Shown: one piece after another, positions 1-9,964 of the stretch | Layout of the letters: every line of letters starts with the position of its first letter | Position numbering within the stretch: the first letter of the stretch is position 1 | Assembly: GCF_016889705.1 (NCBI RefSeq) | Contig: NZ_CP069526.1 | Coordinates: 6,200,001 to 6,264,000, forward strand | Length of the DNA: 64,000 bases | Direction: 5' to 3' | Origin: Amycolatopsis sp. FDAARGOS 1241 | GTDB lineage: Bacteria; Actinomycetota; Actinomycetes; Mycobacteriales; Pseudonocardiaceae | Notes under the pieces: model-generated | The model's database searches: none | What the model saw: the letters and a program-made list of their open reading frames with translations, nothing else | What the model was told of the DNA's origin: nothing | Made by a program: the position numbers and the translations under genes

Positions 1-434
1 CACCCGAGGCCGCTGAGCACGGCGGCACGCTCGGCGACCACGTGCGGGTACACGTCCTCCGTGTGCCGCACGTGCGAGCCACCCGCGGTGAGTTCGCGGA
101 CGTCGACCAGGCACAACACCCCGACGGCGGTGCCGTCCATGCCTTCGATGCGGTAGGGCGCCACGAACCCCGCCATCGACCGGTAGTGGCGCGATCGGAT
201 GCGGGCGAGCGCGGCCCGCGCCGACGGCAGCGCCGCCTGGAGGTCGAGACCGCGCGCGAGCGCCGCCGGCGTGCGCGCCGGGTGCTGCACGGCCAGCAGG
301 GTGTCCCCCGCCGCACCGGGGGCGGCCAGGGCGGCGACGACGGCGTCGGGCTCGGCGAACTCGTCGACGTCGGGCCCCGGCACCTCGTCGCGCACGACCC
401 ACCCGCGGCGGATCGGCCGCACCCACGTGTCCAT
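1..434 (-). CDS. DUF1015-family protein, 5' part (3' end outside window)
   Basis: Reading leftward from an ATG at 434, an open frame runs off the window edge for 144 codons. The sequence has the layout of the actinobacterial DUF1015 family: an N-terminal WVRPIRRGWVV segment, then HYRSMAGFVAPYRIEGMDG, and near the edge a histidine/acid stretch (HTEDVYPHVVAERAAVL) like the family's HEDV...VADRA segment. The family's biochemical role is not established, so none is assigned. The gene is divergent from the exporter at 548 and shares a 113-bp upstream region with it. The gene is real with good confidence; the family name is from memory of the motifs only. Confidence 0.6.
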   Translation of the reverse strand, partial: MDTWVRPIRRGWVVRDEVPGPDVDEFAEPDAVVAALAAPGAAGDTLLAVQHPARTPAALARGLDLQAALPSARAALARIRSRHYRSMAGFVAPYRIEGMDGTAVGVLCLVDVRELTAGGSHVRHTEDVYPHVVAERAAVLSGLG

Positions 435-547
435 CCCCTCATCATGGCCGGTCGGGTGAAGCCTGTCCGGCAGTCACTCGTTCGTGGAATGCTTACCGTT
501 GCGAAACAGTTGTCCCCCGCCATGGGCACCCCGAGGAGCGCCACGCG

Positions 548-2071
548 ATGAGCACCCCCGCCGCCGAGAAGCCGGCGACCACGAAAACGGCTGTCGGCCT
601 GCGCTCCGAGCGCGGGCCGGTGCTCGCCGCGGTGATGCTGAGCACCGGGCTCGTCGCACTCGACAGCACGATCATCGCCACCGCGGTGCCCTCGGTCGTC
701 GGCGATCTGGGCGGGTTCTCCCAGTTCCCGTGGCTGTTCTCGGTCTACCTGCTGACCCAGGCCGTCACCGTGCCGCTCTACGGCAAGTTCGCCGACGTCC
801 TCGGTCGCCGCCCGGTGATGTTCTTCGGCATCGCCGCGTTCCTGCTCGGCTCGGTGCTGTGCGGAGCCGCTTGGAGCATGCCGGTGCTCATCGCCGCGCG
901 CGCCGTGCAGGGCATCGGCGCCGGCGCGGTCCAGCCGATCAGCATGACGATGGTGGGTGACCTTTACACCGTCGAGGAACGCGCCCGCGTGCAGGGTTAC
1001 GTCGCCGGCGTGTGGGCCGTCGCGTCGGTGATCGGCCCGACGCTCGGCGGCGTGTTCTCCGAGTACCTGAGCTGGCGGTGGATCTTCTTCGTCAACCTGC
1101 CGCTGGGCGCGGTCGCCGCGTGGATGCTGTACCGGAAGTTCACCGAACGCGTGGAGCGCAGCCGCCACCGCATCGACTACTCGGGCGCCGCCCTGCTCAC
1201 CGGGGGCTGCACGCTGCTGATCCTCGCACTGCTGGAGGGCGGGGTTGCCTGGGGCTGGGCCTCGGTGCCCAGCATCGTCATCTTCGCCGCGGCCGTCCTG
1301 GCGCTGGCCGGGTTCGTGCTGGCCGAGCGCCGCGCTCCCGAACCGGTGCTGCCGCTGTGGGTGTTCACCCGGCGCACGCTCGTCGGCGGCACGCTCGTGG
1401 CCCTCGTCGTCGGCGCGACGCTGATGGGGATGAGCTCCTTCCTGCCGACGTACGCGCAGGGCGTGCTCGGGGAGGACGCGCTGACAGCCGGGTTCGCCCT
1501 GGCCGCGATGTCGGTGGGCTGGCCGCTCGCCGCGTCGTTCTCCGGCCGGTTCTACATGCGCATCGGCTTCCGCGACACGGCGCTGATCGGCGCCGTGTTC
1601 ATCCTCGGTGGCGGCGCGCTCACCACGCTGCTCGGCGAGGGCACCTCGATCTGGTTCGTCGCCGGCGCCGCGTTCCTGCTCGGGCTCGGGCTCGGTCTCG
1701 CGTCGAGCCCCACCGTGGTCGCCGTGCAGTCCAGCGTCGGCTGGGAACGCCGCGGTGTCGTCACGGCCACGAACATGTTCGGCCGGTCCCTGGGCAGCGC
1801 GGTCGGCGCGGCGGTGTTCGGTGCCATCGCCAACGCCACCCTCGCCGGCCGCTTCGCCCACCCGCCCACCGGCGTCGCCGGCCTGCCCGACAGCTCCGAC
1901 GCGACGAGCCTCGTCCTCGGCGGCGACGACCACTCGCCCACCGCGAACTTCGTGCGCGACTCGCTCACCGGCGCGACGCACAACGTGTTCGTCGGCGTCG
2001 TCGTGGTCGGTGTGCTCAGCCTCGTCGCGCTGGCCCTGATGCCGCGCAAGACGGAGCAGCTGGAGTTCTAG
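548..2071 (+). CDS. MFS drug:H+ exporter, DHA2 (14-TM) family
   Basis: Proton-driven efflux pump of the inner membrane, 507 residues, the usual size of 14-helix DHA2 exporters. Visible motifs are LDSTIIATAVP (39-49, helix 1 signature), GKFADVLGRRPV (79-90, MFS motif A) and GPTLGG followed by WRWIFFVNLP (163-185, antiporter motif C region). A GAGG ribosome site lies 5-10 bases before the ATG. It is convergent with the next gene and the two stop codons share the tetranucleotide CTAG (2068-2071). The substrate cannot be read from sequence. No regulator is adjacent on the left, but a TetR gene lies 1 kb to the right. Confidence 0.9.
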   Translation: MSTPAAEKPATTKTAVGLRSERGPVLAAVMLSTGLVALDSTIIATAVPSVVGDLGGFSQFPWLFSVYLLTQAVTVPLYGKFADVLGRRPVMFFGIAAFLLGSVLCGAAWSMPVLIAARAVQGIGAGAVQPISMTMVGDLYTVEERARVQGYVAGVWAVASVIGPTLGGVFSEYLSWRWIFFVNLPLGAVAAWMLYRKFTERVERSRHRIDYSGAALLTGGCTLLILALLEGGVAWGWASVPSIVIFAAAVLALAGFVLAERRAPEPVLPLWVFTRRTLVGGTLVALVVGATLMGMSSFLPTYAQGVLGEDALTAGFALAAMSVGWPLAASFSGRFYMRIGFRDTALIGAVFILGGGALTTLLGEGTSIWFVAGAAFLLGLGLGLASSPTVVAVQSSVGWERRGVVTATNMFGRSLGSAVGAAVFGAIANATLAGRFAHPPTGVAGLPDSSDATSLVLGGDDHSPTANFVRDSLTGATHNVFVGVVVVGVLSLVALALMPRKTEQLEF

Positions 2072-2958
2072 TTCTGCAGCGGCAGCAGCTCGCGGTGCAA
2101 GCCGTCGAGGAACCGCTGGTAGTCCCCCGAATGGCCGGGCCGGATCACGAACTTCGACAGCCCCGCGTCGATGTGCTGCTCCAGCAACCGCCGCGCCTCG
2201 GCCCAGCTCGTGGCGACCAGGTCCGTCACCGGCGTTCCGGGCCGGCGCTTCGCCGCGACAGCGAGCAGCTGGTCGGCAACACCTTCGCTCGCCACGACGA
2301 GGCTCAGGCCGAAGTGGTCGGGCTCGATCTCGCGGCCCGCTTCGGCGGCCGCCTCCTGGATCGCCAGCCGCGCGGCGCGGGCCTGCTCGGGCGAGTGGAA
2401 GCTGCCGAGCCAGCCGTCGGACAACCGTCCGGCGCGGCGCAACGCGGCGGGCGCGCTGCCGCCGAGCCACACGTCGAGCCGCTTCGCCGGCCGTGGCCCG
2501 ATCGTCACGCCGTCGACGTGGTAGAACTCGCCGGCGAAGTGCACGTCGTCCTGCTCCAGCAGGAGTCGCAGCAGCGTGAGCGCTTCGTCGAACACCGCCG
2601 CGCGCTTGCCGGGCACGGGGAACAGGTCGTGCTCCGCCGCGTTGGCGGGCCGCAGCCCGAACACCGGCAGCACGCGTTTCGGCGCCAGCCCGGCCAGCGT
2701 CACCAGCTGCTTGGCGACGAGCACCGGATTGCGGCCCGGCAGGATCGCGACCCCCGTGCCCACCTTCAGCTTCGACGTGCGCGCCAGCGCGTGGGCCATC
2801 CCGACCACCGGGTCCACCTCCGGCGCGTACACCAGCTCCGACAGCCACAGCGAGTCGATCCCGGCCGCCTCCAGCGTTTCCGCCAGACCCGCGAACTCCG
2901 CGGCCCCGGTCCCCGGCGCCGGCGCGACCCCCAGCCGGATCTTCACTTCCTCGCCCAA
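2068..2958 (-). CDS. LLM-class (luciferase-like) F420/FMN oxidoreductase
   Basis: 296-residue TIM-barrel oxidoreductase of the luciferase-like monooxygenase superfamily. In actinomycetes most such proteins use coenzyme F420. Typical segments are the N-terminal IRLGVAP strand, VGTGVAILPGRNPVLVAKQ (about 86-105), LFPVPGKRAAVFDEAL and the late DVWLGGSAPAALRRAGRLSD block. It is transcribed away from the TetR gene at 3057, sharing a 98-bp control region, so that TetR protein is the natural candidate regulator. Substrate unknown. FMN rather than F420 use cannot be excluded. Confidence 0.82.
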   Translation of the reverse strand: MGEEVKIRLGVAPAPGTGAAEFAGLAETLEAAGIDSLWLSELVYAPEVDPVVGMAHALARTSKLKVGTGVAILPGRNPVLVAKQLVTLAGLAPKRVLPVFGLRPANAAEHDLFPVPGKRAAVFDEALTLLRLLLEQDDVHFAGEFYHVDGVTIGPRPAKRLDVWLGGSAPAALRRAGRLSDGWLGSFHSPEQARAARLAIQEAAAEAGREIEPDHFGLSLVVASEGVADQLLAVAAKRRPGTPVTDLVATSWAEARRLLEQHIDAGLSKFVIRPGHSGDYQRFLDGLHRELLPLQN

Positions 2959-3021
2959 CGCGTGCTCCTTCCGGTTCGGGTCGTCCTGCTCAAGGGTGCC
3001 ACCATCTCGACGACGAATTCT

Positions 3022-3051
3022 TTGACGATCATTCCAGATACCGCTAGCGTG
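3022..3051 (+). promoter_or_regulatory. Candidate promoter of the TetR gene, leaderless layout
   Basis: TTGACG (3022-3027) and TAGCGT (3046-3051) are spaced 18 bases apart. The ATG at 3057 falls about where transcription should start, so the message is probably leaderless. Motif inspection only. Confidence 0.45.
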
Positions 3052-3056
3052 TGCTC

Positions 3057-3638
3057 ATGGCACGCACCCGGGAGTTCGACACCGGCCAAGCCGTGGCCGC
3101 GGCGATGGAGGCGTTTCGCCGCAAGGGCTACGAGGGCACGTCGATGCGCGATCTCACGGAGGCGACGGGCGTCGGCAGCGGGTCGCTGTACGCCGCCTTC
3201 GGCAGCAAGGACGGGCTGTACCTGGCGGCGCTGGACCTCTACCGCCAGCGCTACGCCGTGCCGTTGATCGATCTGTTGCGAACACACGGCGACGCCCGCG
3301 CGGTGATCCGCGAGGTCTTCCTGTCGACGGTCGGCGACATCGCGGCCGACGGCCGGCGCCTGGCCTGCCTCATCGTCGCCGGGGCGATGGAGCGAGCCCG
3401 CGACGACAAGCGCGTCGCCGAACGGCTCAAGGCCACCACTCGCGCGCTGGAGCTGGCGCTGTTCGACGTTCTCGCCGAAGGTCAGCTGCGCGGGCGGATC
3501 CCCGGCGACCGCGGTCCAGCCGACCTCGCCGCATTCCTGGTGACGAGCCTGCAGGGGCTTCGCGTGATGGGCGCGATCGACCCCGACCGCGACGCGCTCA
3601 CGAGGTCGGCGGAGGTCGCGCTGACCTGTCTGGGCTGA
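3057..3638 (+). CDS. TetR/AcrR-family transcriptional regulator
   Basis: About 193-residue repressor with an N-terminal helix-turn-helix (residues about 20-45, containing TSMRDLTEATGVGSGSLYAAF) and a variable ligand-binding C-terminus. The ATG at 3057 is preferred over the GTG six bases earlier because it sits at the predicted transcription start. It is divergent from the LLM oxidoreductase and upstream of the Gfo/Idh-quinone oxidoreductase pair. It may control either side. Ligand unknown. Confidence 0.88.
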   Translation: MARTREFDTGQAVAAAMEAFRRKGYEGTSMRDLTEATGVGSGSLYAAFGSKDGLYLAALDLYRQRYAVPLIDLLRTHGDARAVIREVFLSTVGDIAADGRRLACLIVAGAMERARDDKRVAERLKATTRALELALFDVLAEGQLRGRIPGDRGPADLAAFLVTSLQGLRVMGAIDPDRDALTRSAEVALTCLG

Positions 3639-3722
3639 CCCGGTTTCGACCGCCCGGCTCGACTGACCAGGCGCCTTGTCGTCCCGAAATTCTGTAACAG
3701 TCAACCAAGAAATAGGCGAGTC

Positions 3723-4839
3723 ATGGACCCGATCGGAGTGGGCGTGATCGGCGGCAGCACCAGCGGCTGGGCGTCGTTGTCGCACCTGCCGGCCGTCGCT
3801 GCGGCGCCGGCGTTCGGGCTGCGCGCGATCAGCACGTCGCGGCGCAGCTCGGCGGAGGAAGCCTCGCCGAAGTTCGGCGTGCCCGGCTACCCCGGCCACC
3901 AGGACCTCATCGCCCACCCCGGTGTGAACCTGATCGTCGGGTCGGTGAAGGTCACCGACACCACGAGCTGATCTCGGCCGCTCTCGCGGCGGGGAAGATG
4001 GTCTGCAGCGAATGGCCGCTGGGCGCCGGCCTCGCCGAGGCCGAAGACCTCGCCACCCGGCCGGCCGCGCTGGGGTCCGCACTGTGATCGGGTTGCAGGG
4101 CCGGTACGCACCCGAAGTCCGCTACGCCCGCGATCTCGTCCGCGACGGGTTCGTCGGCGAGGTGCTGGGGACCACGATGGTCGGGTCCGGAATGGTCTGG
4201 GGCGGCGAGGTTCCCACGCGCAGCCAGGCTTACTGGTCCGACAACACGAACGGCGCGTCCCCGCTCACCTCGCCGACGCTGCACGCGCTGGACCCGCTGC
4301 ACTTCGTGCTCGGCGAGTGCGAAGCGGTCGCCGCCAATCTCGTCGTCGTCGGCGGCAAGGAAGCGCGGGTGAGCGAGGACGGCACGATCGTCCCGGTGAC
4401 CGTGGCCGACCAGGTGTCGGTGATCGGCACGCCGGCCGGCGGCGCCGCCGCATCGGTGTTCTACCACGGCGGCACGTCCCGCGGCGAGAACTTCCGGTGG
4501 GACATCAACGGAACCGACGGCGACCTGGTCATCACCTCGGCCTGGGGCAACATGCAGGTGGCTTGTCTGACGCCGGCCGGCGGCTGCGGTGGTGAGACGA
4601 GCGCGTCGCCGCTCGCGGTGCCCGCGTCCTGCACCGGCGACGCACCGGCCGAGCCGGCGGGCACAGCCGCAGCGAACGTGGCACACCTGTACGCCGCCGT
4701 TGCCGGCGACCTGGCCGGGAACACCCGCACCGTGCCGGACTTCGCACACGCCCTCGAGCGGCACCGGCTCATCGACGCCGTCGAACGCGCCTCGGCCACC
4801 GGGATCAGCCGGGACCGGCGCACGGGGGTGGTCGCGTGA
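3723..4839 (+). pseudogene. Gfo/Idh/MocA-family NAD(P) oxidoreductase, two single-base frameshifts
   Basis: The N-terminal part reads IGVGVIGGSTSGWASLSHLPA (NAD(P)-binding GxxG). The frame breaks at about 3960, where restoring one base gives the family motif VTDHHELISAALAAGK followed by M-V-C-S-E-W-P-L. It breaks again at about 4075, where one G missing from a G-run restores GVRTVIGLQGRYAPEVRYA. The rest is open to the stop at 4839 and looks conserved, including the substrate-domain half. Both lesions are single-base deletions. Real inactivation or sequencing error are both possible. The stop overlaps the GTG of the next gene (GTGA), so the two form an operon. Confidence 0.75.
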
Positions 4840-5782
4840 GGGCGATCGGCCTGACGAGGTTCAGCGGGCCGAGGTGCTCTCGGTCGCCGTGCTGCCCGAA
4901 GCCCACGCCGGACCGGGCGAAGTCCGCGTCCGGGTGCGCGCCGCCGGCCGACACCCTGATCAGGGTGGGCGCTTCCCCCCGTCCGGCCCCGCGACGACCG
5001 GCCGATCATCCGCGGACTGGACATCGCCGGCACGGTCGACGAGCTCGGCCCTGGCACGGAGACCGGCCTCGTCGTCGGCGACCGCGTGATGGCGATGGTG
5101 AACCCGACCCGGCCCGCGGGCGGCGGATACGCGGAACGGGTCGTCCTGCCCGCCGCGTCGGTCGTGCGCGCGCCGGCCGGGACCGGCCACGCCGAGACCG
5201 CCACGCTGCCCATGAACGGGCTGACCACACTGCACGCCCTCGACGAACTGCGGCTTGCGCCGGGCAGCACGCCGGCCGTGACGGGTGCAGCCGGAGCGGT
5301 CGGCGGATACGCCGTGCAGCTGGCGAAAGCCGCGGCCACCGCGTGCTTGCCGACGCATCTCCTGGCGACACCGAATTGGTGCGGCGGCTCGGTGCGGACG
5401 AAGTCGTCGCGCGGGGCGCCGACGTCGCCGAGCGCATCCGCGAGTTCGCCCCTGGCGGCGCCGACGCGACTGTGGACGCGGCGCTGCTCGGCGCGCCCTT
5501 GCTCGACGACGTACGGCCCCATTGGCTCCCTGGCGCTGGTCCGCACCTCGCCTGAACAAGAGACGCTGAGGCAGGCGGCTGCGGAGCGTGGCGTCGGCCT
5601 GGTGATCGCCTTCGTTCACGCGTCCGACGAGCGCCCGGACAAGCTCGACCTGCTGCGGCACCTGGCGGAAGCGGGCGCGTTGACCCTGCGCGTGGCGGAT
5701 CGGTTCCCGCCGGAGCAGGCGGCCGAGGCTCACCGCAGGCTCGAGGCCGGCGGTGAGCGGACGCCTGATCATCGAGTTCTGA
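4836..5782 (+). pseudogene. Zinc-type alcohol dehydrogenase/quinone oxidoreductase, multiple frameshifts
   Basis: Starts at the GTG overlapping the previous stop with RAIGLTRF, the usual beginning of the MDR quinone-oxidoreductase group. Conserved blocks lie in three frames: EVLSVAVLPEAHAGPGEVRV, DTLIRVGA, a block from RPIIRGLDIAGTVDE to TGAAGAVGGYAVQLAKA (the NADP-binding AAGAVG), then LVRRLGADEVVARGADVAE and SLALVRTSPEQETLRQAA. The last codons (GRLIIEF, stop at 5782) are in yet another frame. I count at least five indels, one apparently removing about ten bases near 4955, so simple base-calling error is less likely here than in the neighbour. Confidence 0.7.
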
Positions 5783-5808
5783 GCCTCGCGCGGTATGCCC
5801 GCCCGTGG

Positions 5809-5849
5809 CGAAGGCCCCCTCCCGGATGGGGGCCGGAAGGAGGCCTTCG
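5809..5849. terminator. Hairpin terminator between two convergent genes
   Basis: CGAAGGCC (5809-5816) pairs with GGCCTTCG (5842-5849), with an inner C5/G5 pairing. It lies between the ends of the quinone oxidoreductase remnant and the LAL regulator and could serve both. No U-tract. Confidence 0.55.
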
Positions 5850-5969
5850 GCTCGGGAGACCGGTGTCCACTCCGGTCCCGGGCCGAGCTGCTCCATCGTG
5901 GAACGCGGCTGTACAAGAGCCGTACACGAACGTTTGTGCCCGTTGCCCCCGGTCCGGTCCGTGGGTTGG

Positions 5970-8720
5970 TTACCCACCACCGCCGCGGTGGGTCCAGGCG
6001 GCGATCTCCGTGCGATTCGCCAGGCCGAGCTTGGCGAGGATGCTGCGGACGTGGCTCTCCACCGTGCGCTCCGAGAGCACGAGCTGCCCGGCGATCGCGC
6101 GGTTGGCGAGCCCGTCGGCCACCAGGGCGGCGATCTCGCGTTCCCGCGGGGTCAGCGGGCCGGCGTCGGTCAGCTTCGCCAGCAGCGACTCGGCGGCACC
6201 CGCGGGGCCCGGCATCACGAGCCTGCGGGCTTCTTCGAGGGCTTGCCGCGCGAGCGACCGCGCCCGGCCCGGCTCGCCCAGCTGTGCGAGCACCTGCGCC
6301 AGCCGCAGCCGGTTCTGCACGACGAACGGCCGCGCGCCGACCCGCACGTCCGTCGCGATGGCCTCTCCGAACAGCCGCGCGGCGTCGTCAAGCTCGCCGA
6401 GGAGCACGGCGAGCCGGGCCTGCCAGCTCGTGCCGCAGTCGGAGCAGAAGATGCCGGCGCCGCCGGACATGGCGAGTGAGTCGTCGCGCACCGCCGGCTC
6501 GAGCCAGCGCGCGGTCTCGACGTCGCCGAACGCCTCGGCCAGCACCACCAGGGTGGGCGGGCCCCACGCCGCCCGCCCGGAGCGCTGAGCCGTCCTGCCG
6601 CACCACGTGCAGCGCGGCTTCGTAGGTCGAACGCGCGGCGTCGCGCTCCCCGCGCGCCAGGTGGATGAGCGGGCGCGACACCACGGCGATGGCCACCATC
6701 GGCACCATCGCCAGCTGCGCGTCGTACGAGGCGTCGAGGTCGCTCGCGTCGCCGGTCACGAGCGCGAGCTGAAGGGTGAACGCGGACGACATCCCGGCGG
6801 CCGAGCGGTCGTCGGCCAGGTCCGTCCGCGCGACCCGGGCCGCCTGCCGGTTGAGCTCACGCGCTTCGGCGAAGGCGCCGCGGAACGCGAGCACCGACGT
6901 TCGCAGCCGCAGGTCGTGCCAGCGCACCAACGGCAGCCGGGTCGTCGCCGCGAGCGCCGTGACGGCCGCGACCTCCTGGTCGACCACCGCCATCGCCCCG
7001 GTTCGAGCGCGGCGTCGATGCGCCACTTGTGGCCCCGCAGCGCGGAAAGCGGCTGCCGCTCGCCGAGCCGCACGGCCAGCGAGCCCAGCCGCAGCCGTTC
7101 TTCGAGCGGCAGCTCGATCGGCAGGATCTTGAACCGCGCGCGGACGGCGTCGAGCAGCACCTCGTCGTCACCCGTGCGCCCGGCCAGCGCGAGGGCCTCG
7201 TCGGCTCGCTCGGGGGCATCGCCGGTGTTGCCGCCGTCTGCGGCTACGGAGGCCGCCTGCGCGAGCAGCCGGACGCGCACGGCGTCCGGCACGTCGCCCG
7301 CGAGCGCGGTTCGGGCGAGCTTTCCCAGGCGCGGCAGAAACTCGGGCGCCGAGAGGTCCTGCACGACGAGCGCGGCCTCCGCGTCCGTCCCGGGGCCGGA
7401 CGCGCGCCTGGCCGCCAGCTCGGCGTGGTCGAGCGCGAGGGCGAAGCTGCCCGAGCGGTACTCGGCCCTCGCCAGGTCCAGGAGCAACCCGGCGAGCCCG
7501 TCGGTGCGGCCGGCGCGCCGCACCGCGTCGACGGCGAACGTCAGGAAGCGCGCGGCTTCGGCGAACGCGAGCGTCCGCGTCGCTTCCCGCGCGGCGCTCA
7601 CCGCCCAGTCGGCCGCGCGCGCGAGGGACTCCGGATCGGCCGCCGCGCGCAGCCAGTGGGAGACGACCACGCCGGCGTGCGCCGCGTCGCACTCGGCGCG
7701 CGGGGTGAGGGCCGCGGCGGCCTTGGCGTGCCAGGCTTCCCGCACGCCCTGGTCCAGGTCTTCGTACGCACCGTCGCGCACCACCGCGTGCGCGAAGCGG
7801 CGACGGCCGGGCGCGACCGGCACGAGCACGCCGGCCCGCACCACATCGTCCAGCAGCGGCACGACCTCGGCGACCGGCCGGCCCGTGACGTCGGCGACCA
7901 CCGCCGCGTCCACCTCCTCCCCCCGCACCGCCGCGACCTCGACCAGCTGCCGGGTCTGCGGCGCAAGCCCGGCCAGGGACGTGCGCACGAGGTGGCGCAG
8001 CTCGGCCTGCCCGCCGCCGGACCCGGCCGAGCGGGCGACCGCGCGCAGGTACAGCGGGTTGCCGCCGGAGCGGTGCAGCACATCGCGCACTTCGCGGTCG
8101 CCGACGGCCGCGCCCGCCACCTCGGTGAGGTACCGGCGCACGTCGGGTTCGGCCAGCGGCGTGACGGTCACGGCGTGGGTGGCGGGGCCGCCGAGCAGGC
8201 CGGGCAGCGCAGCGTCGAGGGCCGCGCCGGTGTCGCGGTAGGTCGCGAGCACCACGAGCCGCGAGCGGCGCAGCTCGCCTGCGAGGTGGCGCAGCAGCCG
8301 CAGCGACGCTTCGTCGGCCCAGTGCAGGTCCTCGAGCACCACGACGAGCCCGGCGGGTTCGGCGGCCGCGACGAGGGCGTCGGCCGCCGTGGCGACGAAC
8401 CGGAACCGCGCGGCGACGAGGTCGGTACCGGCGTGTTCGTCCAGCTCACCGAGGGCCCGCGTGACCTCGGCGGCCACCTCGGGCAGCGCGGCGAGCACGC
8501 GGCGCCACGGCCACAACGGCGGCGCGCCGGGGTCGTCGACGCAGCGGCCCCAGACCGTGGACAGACCTTCGGTCGCGGCTCCGGCGAGCGTCGTCTTGCC
8601 GATACCGGCGGGCCCGCCGAGCAGCACGAGCGCGCCCGTGCCCGCGGCGCCGGCCGCGAACCGGCCGCGCAGGTCGGCGAGCGCCCCGGCCCGGCCGACG
8701 AACGGCTCCGTGCCACTCAC
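5970..8720 (-). pseudogene. LAL-type LuxR regulator (AAA ATPase + HTH), two compensating frameshifts
   Basis: About 917 codons from an ATG at 8720. The N-terminus has Walker A GPAGIGKT (36-43) and Walker B with VVVLEDLHWAD. The C-terminus has a LuxR helix-turn-helix ([19 protein letters not shown], then [19 protein letters not shown]). This is the layout of large ATP-binding LuxR activators. The frame shifts at about 6997 (one G short in a G-run; repair gives EPGAMAVVDQEV) and back at about 6585 (repair gives [14 protein letters not shown]). Everything between reads as normal protein in the shifted frame. As given it would make a truncated ATPase without the DNA-binding domain. Two sequencing errors would explain it equally well. 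Confidence 0.75.
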
Positions 8721-8837
8721 GCTCCGAAGTATGCGCGTCGGTGCCCGGTTTCAGTGGTCCGGCTGCGTACTGGCACTGATGTCCGGATCGCCCGTGAGCC
8801 GGAAGGTGAACGGCGTCCCGATTTTTGGAGGAACAGC

Positions 8838-9440
8838 ATGTACGCCACCGTCCACCAGTTCCGGCGCGCCACCGCCGGCGAAAGCGACGGCTGGGGCCCG
8901 GCCCTCGCCGCCGACCTGCACCACGATCCGGCACCCCTCGGCGGATGCGTGCTCGGCCAGGTGGCCGGCGTGCACGGCGCCGCCGTGGCGTTCTGGCCCG
9001 ACGCCGCCGCGGCGGCCGAGGCTTCGGCGCACACCGCGACCGGCCCGACATGGCTCGACACCGACGTGTTCGACGTCGTCCAAGCCGAGTTCGCACCCGG
9101 CGCGCCGCGCTACGCCCAGGCAACCTGGTTCGCCGGCCCGCGCGACGCGGCGCGGGTGCGTGCCGAGTCCTTCGCGGGCACCCAACGCGTCTGGCCGGCG
9201 GCCCGGCAGGTGCCCGGTGCCGGCCCCGTGTTCGTCCTGCGCGGCGCCGACGGCGCGGCGCTCGTGCTCGGGTTCGCCGAGTCCGTCACCGCGATCGAAG
9301 CGATCCAGCGCGCGGTGCTGGCCACCGAGCTGCTGCCGGGCGAGGACCTGGCGCTGCTGACCGGACCCGACCGGATCGACCTGCACCGCGTTTTCCACGA
9401 CGCCCTGCCCGCCGACGTCACCCTCGGAGGTACCCGATGA
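8838..9440 (+). CDS. Conserved hypothetical protein, possible dimeric alpha/beta-barrel
   Basis: 200 residues from the ATG at 8838, chosen because GGAGGA sits 5 bases upstream (8827-8832). It starts MYATVHQFRRA, and has two similar halves: a first with GGCVLGQVAGVHGAAVAFWPD and a second with GPVFVLRGADGAALVLGF. This resembles a duplicated antibiotic-biosynthesis-monooxygenase-type alpha/beta barrel, but that is only a structural guess. It overlaps the next start by ATGA, so it is translated together with the YceI protein. No signal peptide. Confidence 0.6.
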   Translation: MYATVHQFRRATAGESDGWGPALAADLHHDPAPLGGCVLGQVAGVHGAAVAFWPDAAAAAEASAHTATGPTWLDTDVFDVVQAEFAPGAPRYAQATWFAGPRDAARVRAESFAGTQRVWPAARQVPGAGPVFVLRGADGAALVLGFAESVTAIEAIQRAVLATELLPGEDLALLTGPDRIDLHRVFHDALPADVTLGGTR

Positions 9441-9964
9441 GCACGCCCACCACCACCCGCCTGCGTCCCGGCACCTGGACCGTCCGCACCGGATGGACAT
9501 CGGCCGCGTTCACCGTGCGCAAGCTCGGTTTCCACCTCGTGCACGGTACGATCCCCGTTCGGGCCGCGACGGTGCACGTGAACTCCGCCGGCACGCCGGC
9601 CACCGTGCGGGCCGAACTCGACCTGACGGCCATCCGCACCGGCATCACCCGCCGCGACCGCGACCTGCAGAGCGCCACCTGGCTCGGCTGCTCCGCGAAC
9701 CGTCTGATGACCTTCACCGCCGCCGACATCCGGACCACGCCCGACGGCTGGGAGGCCCACGGCCTCGTGGCCCTTCGCGGCACCTCGTGCCCGCTCACGC
9801 TCACCGTCACTCGCCCCGGCGCCCCCACCCGCGCCTCCGTTCGCGTCCAGGCTCACGCCACGCTCGACCGGGCGCCGCTCGGCATGCGCGCACCACGCGC
9901 AGTGGTGGGCCGCTACGTGGAGATCACCATCGACGCGGTGCTCGTCGCACCCCCTGCCGGCTGA
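9437..9964 (+). CDS. YceI-family protein
   Basis: 175 residues of the YceI lipocalin-like family (isoprenoid-binding beta barrel). It has the expected opening TWTVRTGWTSAAFTVRKLGF (about 13-32) followed by VHGTIPVRAATVHVN and a late GRYVEITIDAVL strand. No signal peptide, so a cytoplasmic member. The start is fixed by the ATGA overlap with the upstream gene. The pair is probably one small operon. YceI proteins are often stress-linked; which stress cannot be inferred here. Confidence 0.8.
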   Translation: MSTPTTTRLRPGTWTVRTGWTSAAFTVRKLGFHLVHGTIPVRAATVHVNSAGTPATVRAELDLTAIRTGITRRDRDLQSATWLGCSANRLMTFTAADIRTTPDGWEAHGLVALRGTSCPLTLTVTRPGAPTRASVRVQAHATLDRAPLGMRAPRAVVGRYVEITIDAVLVAPPAG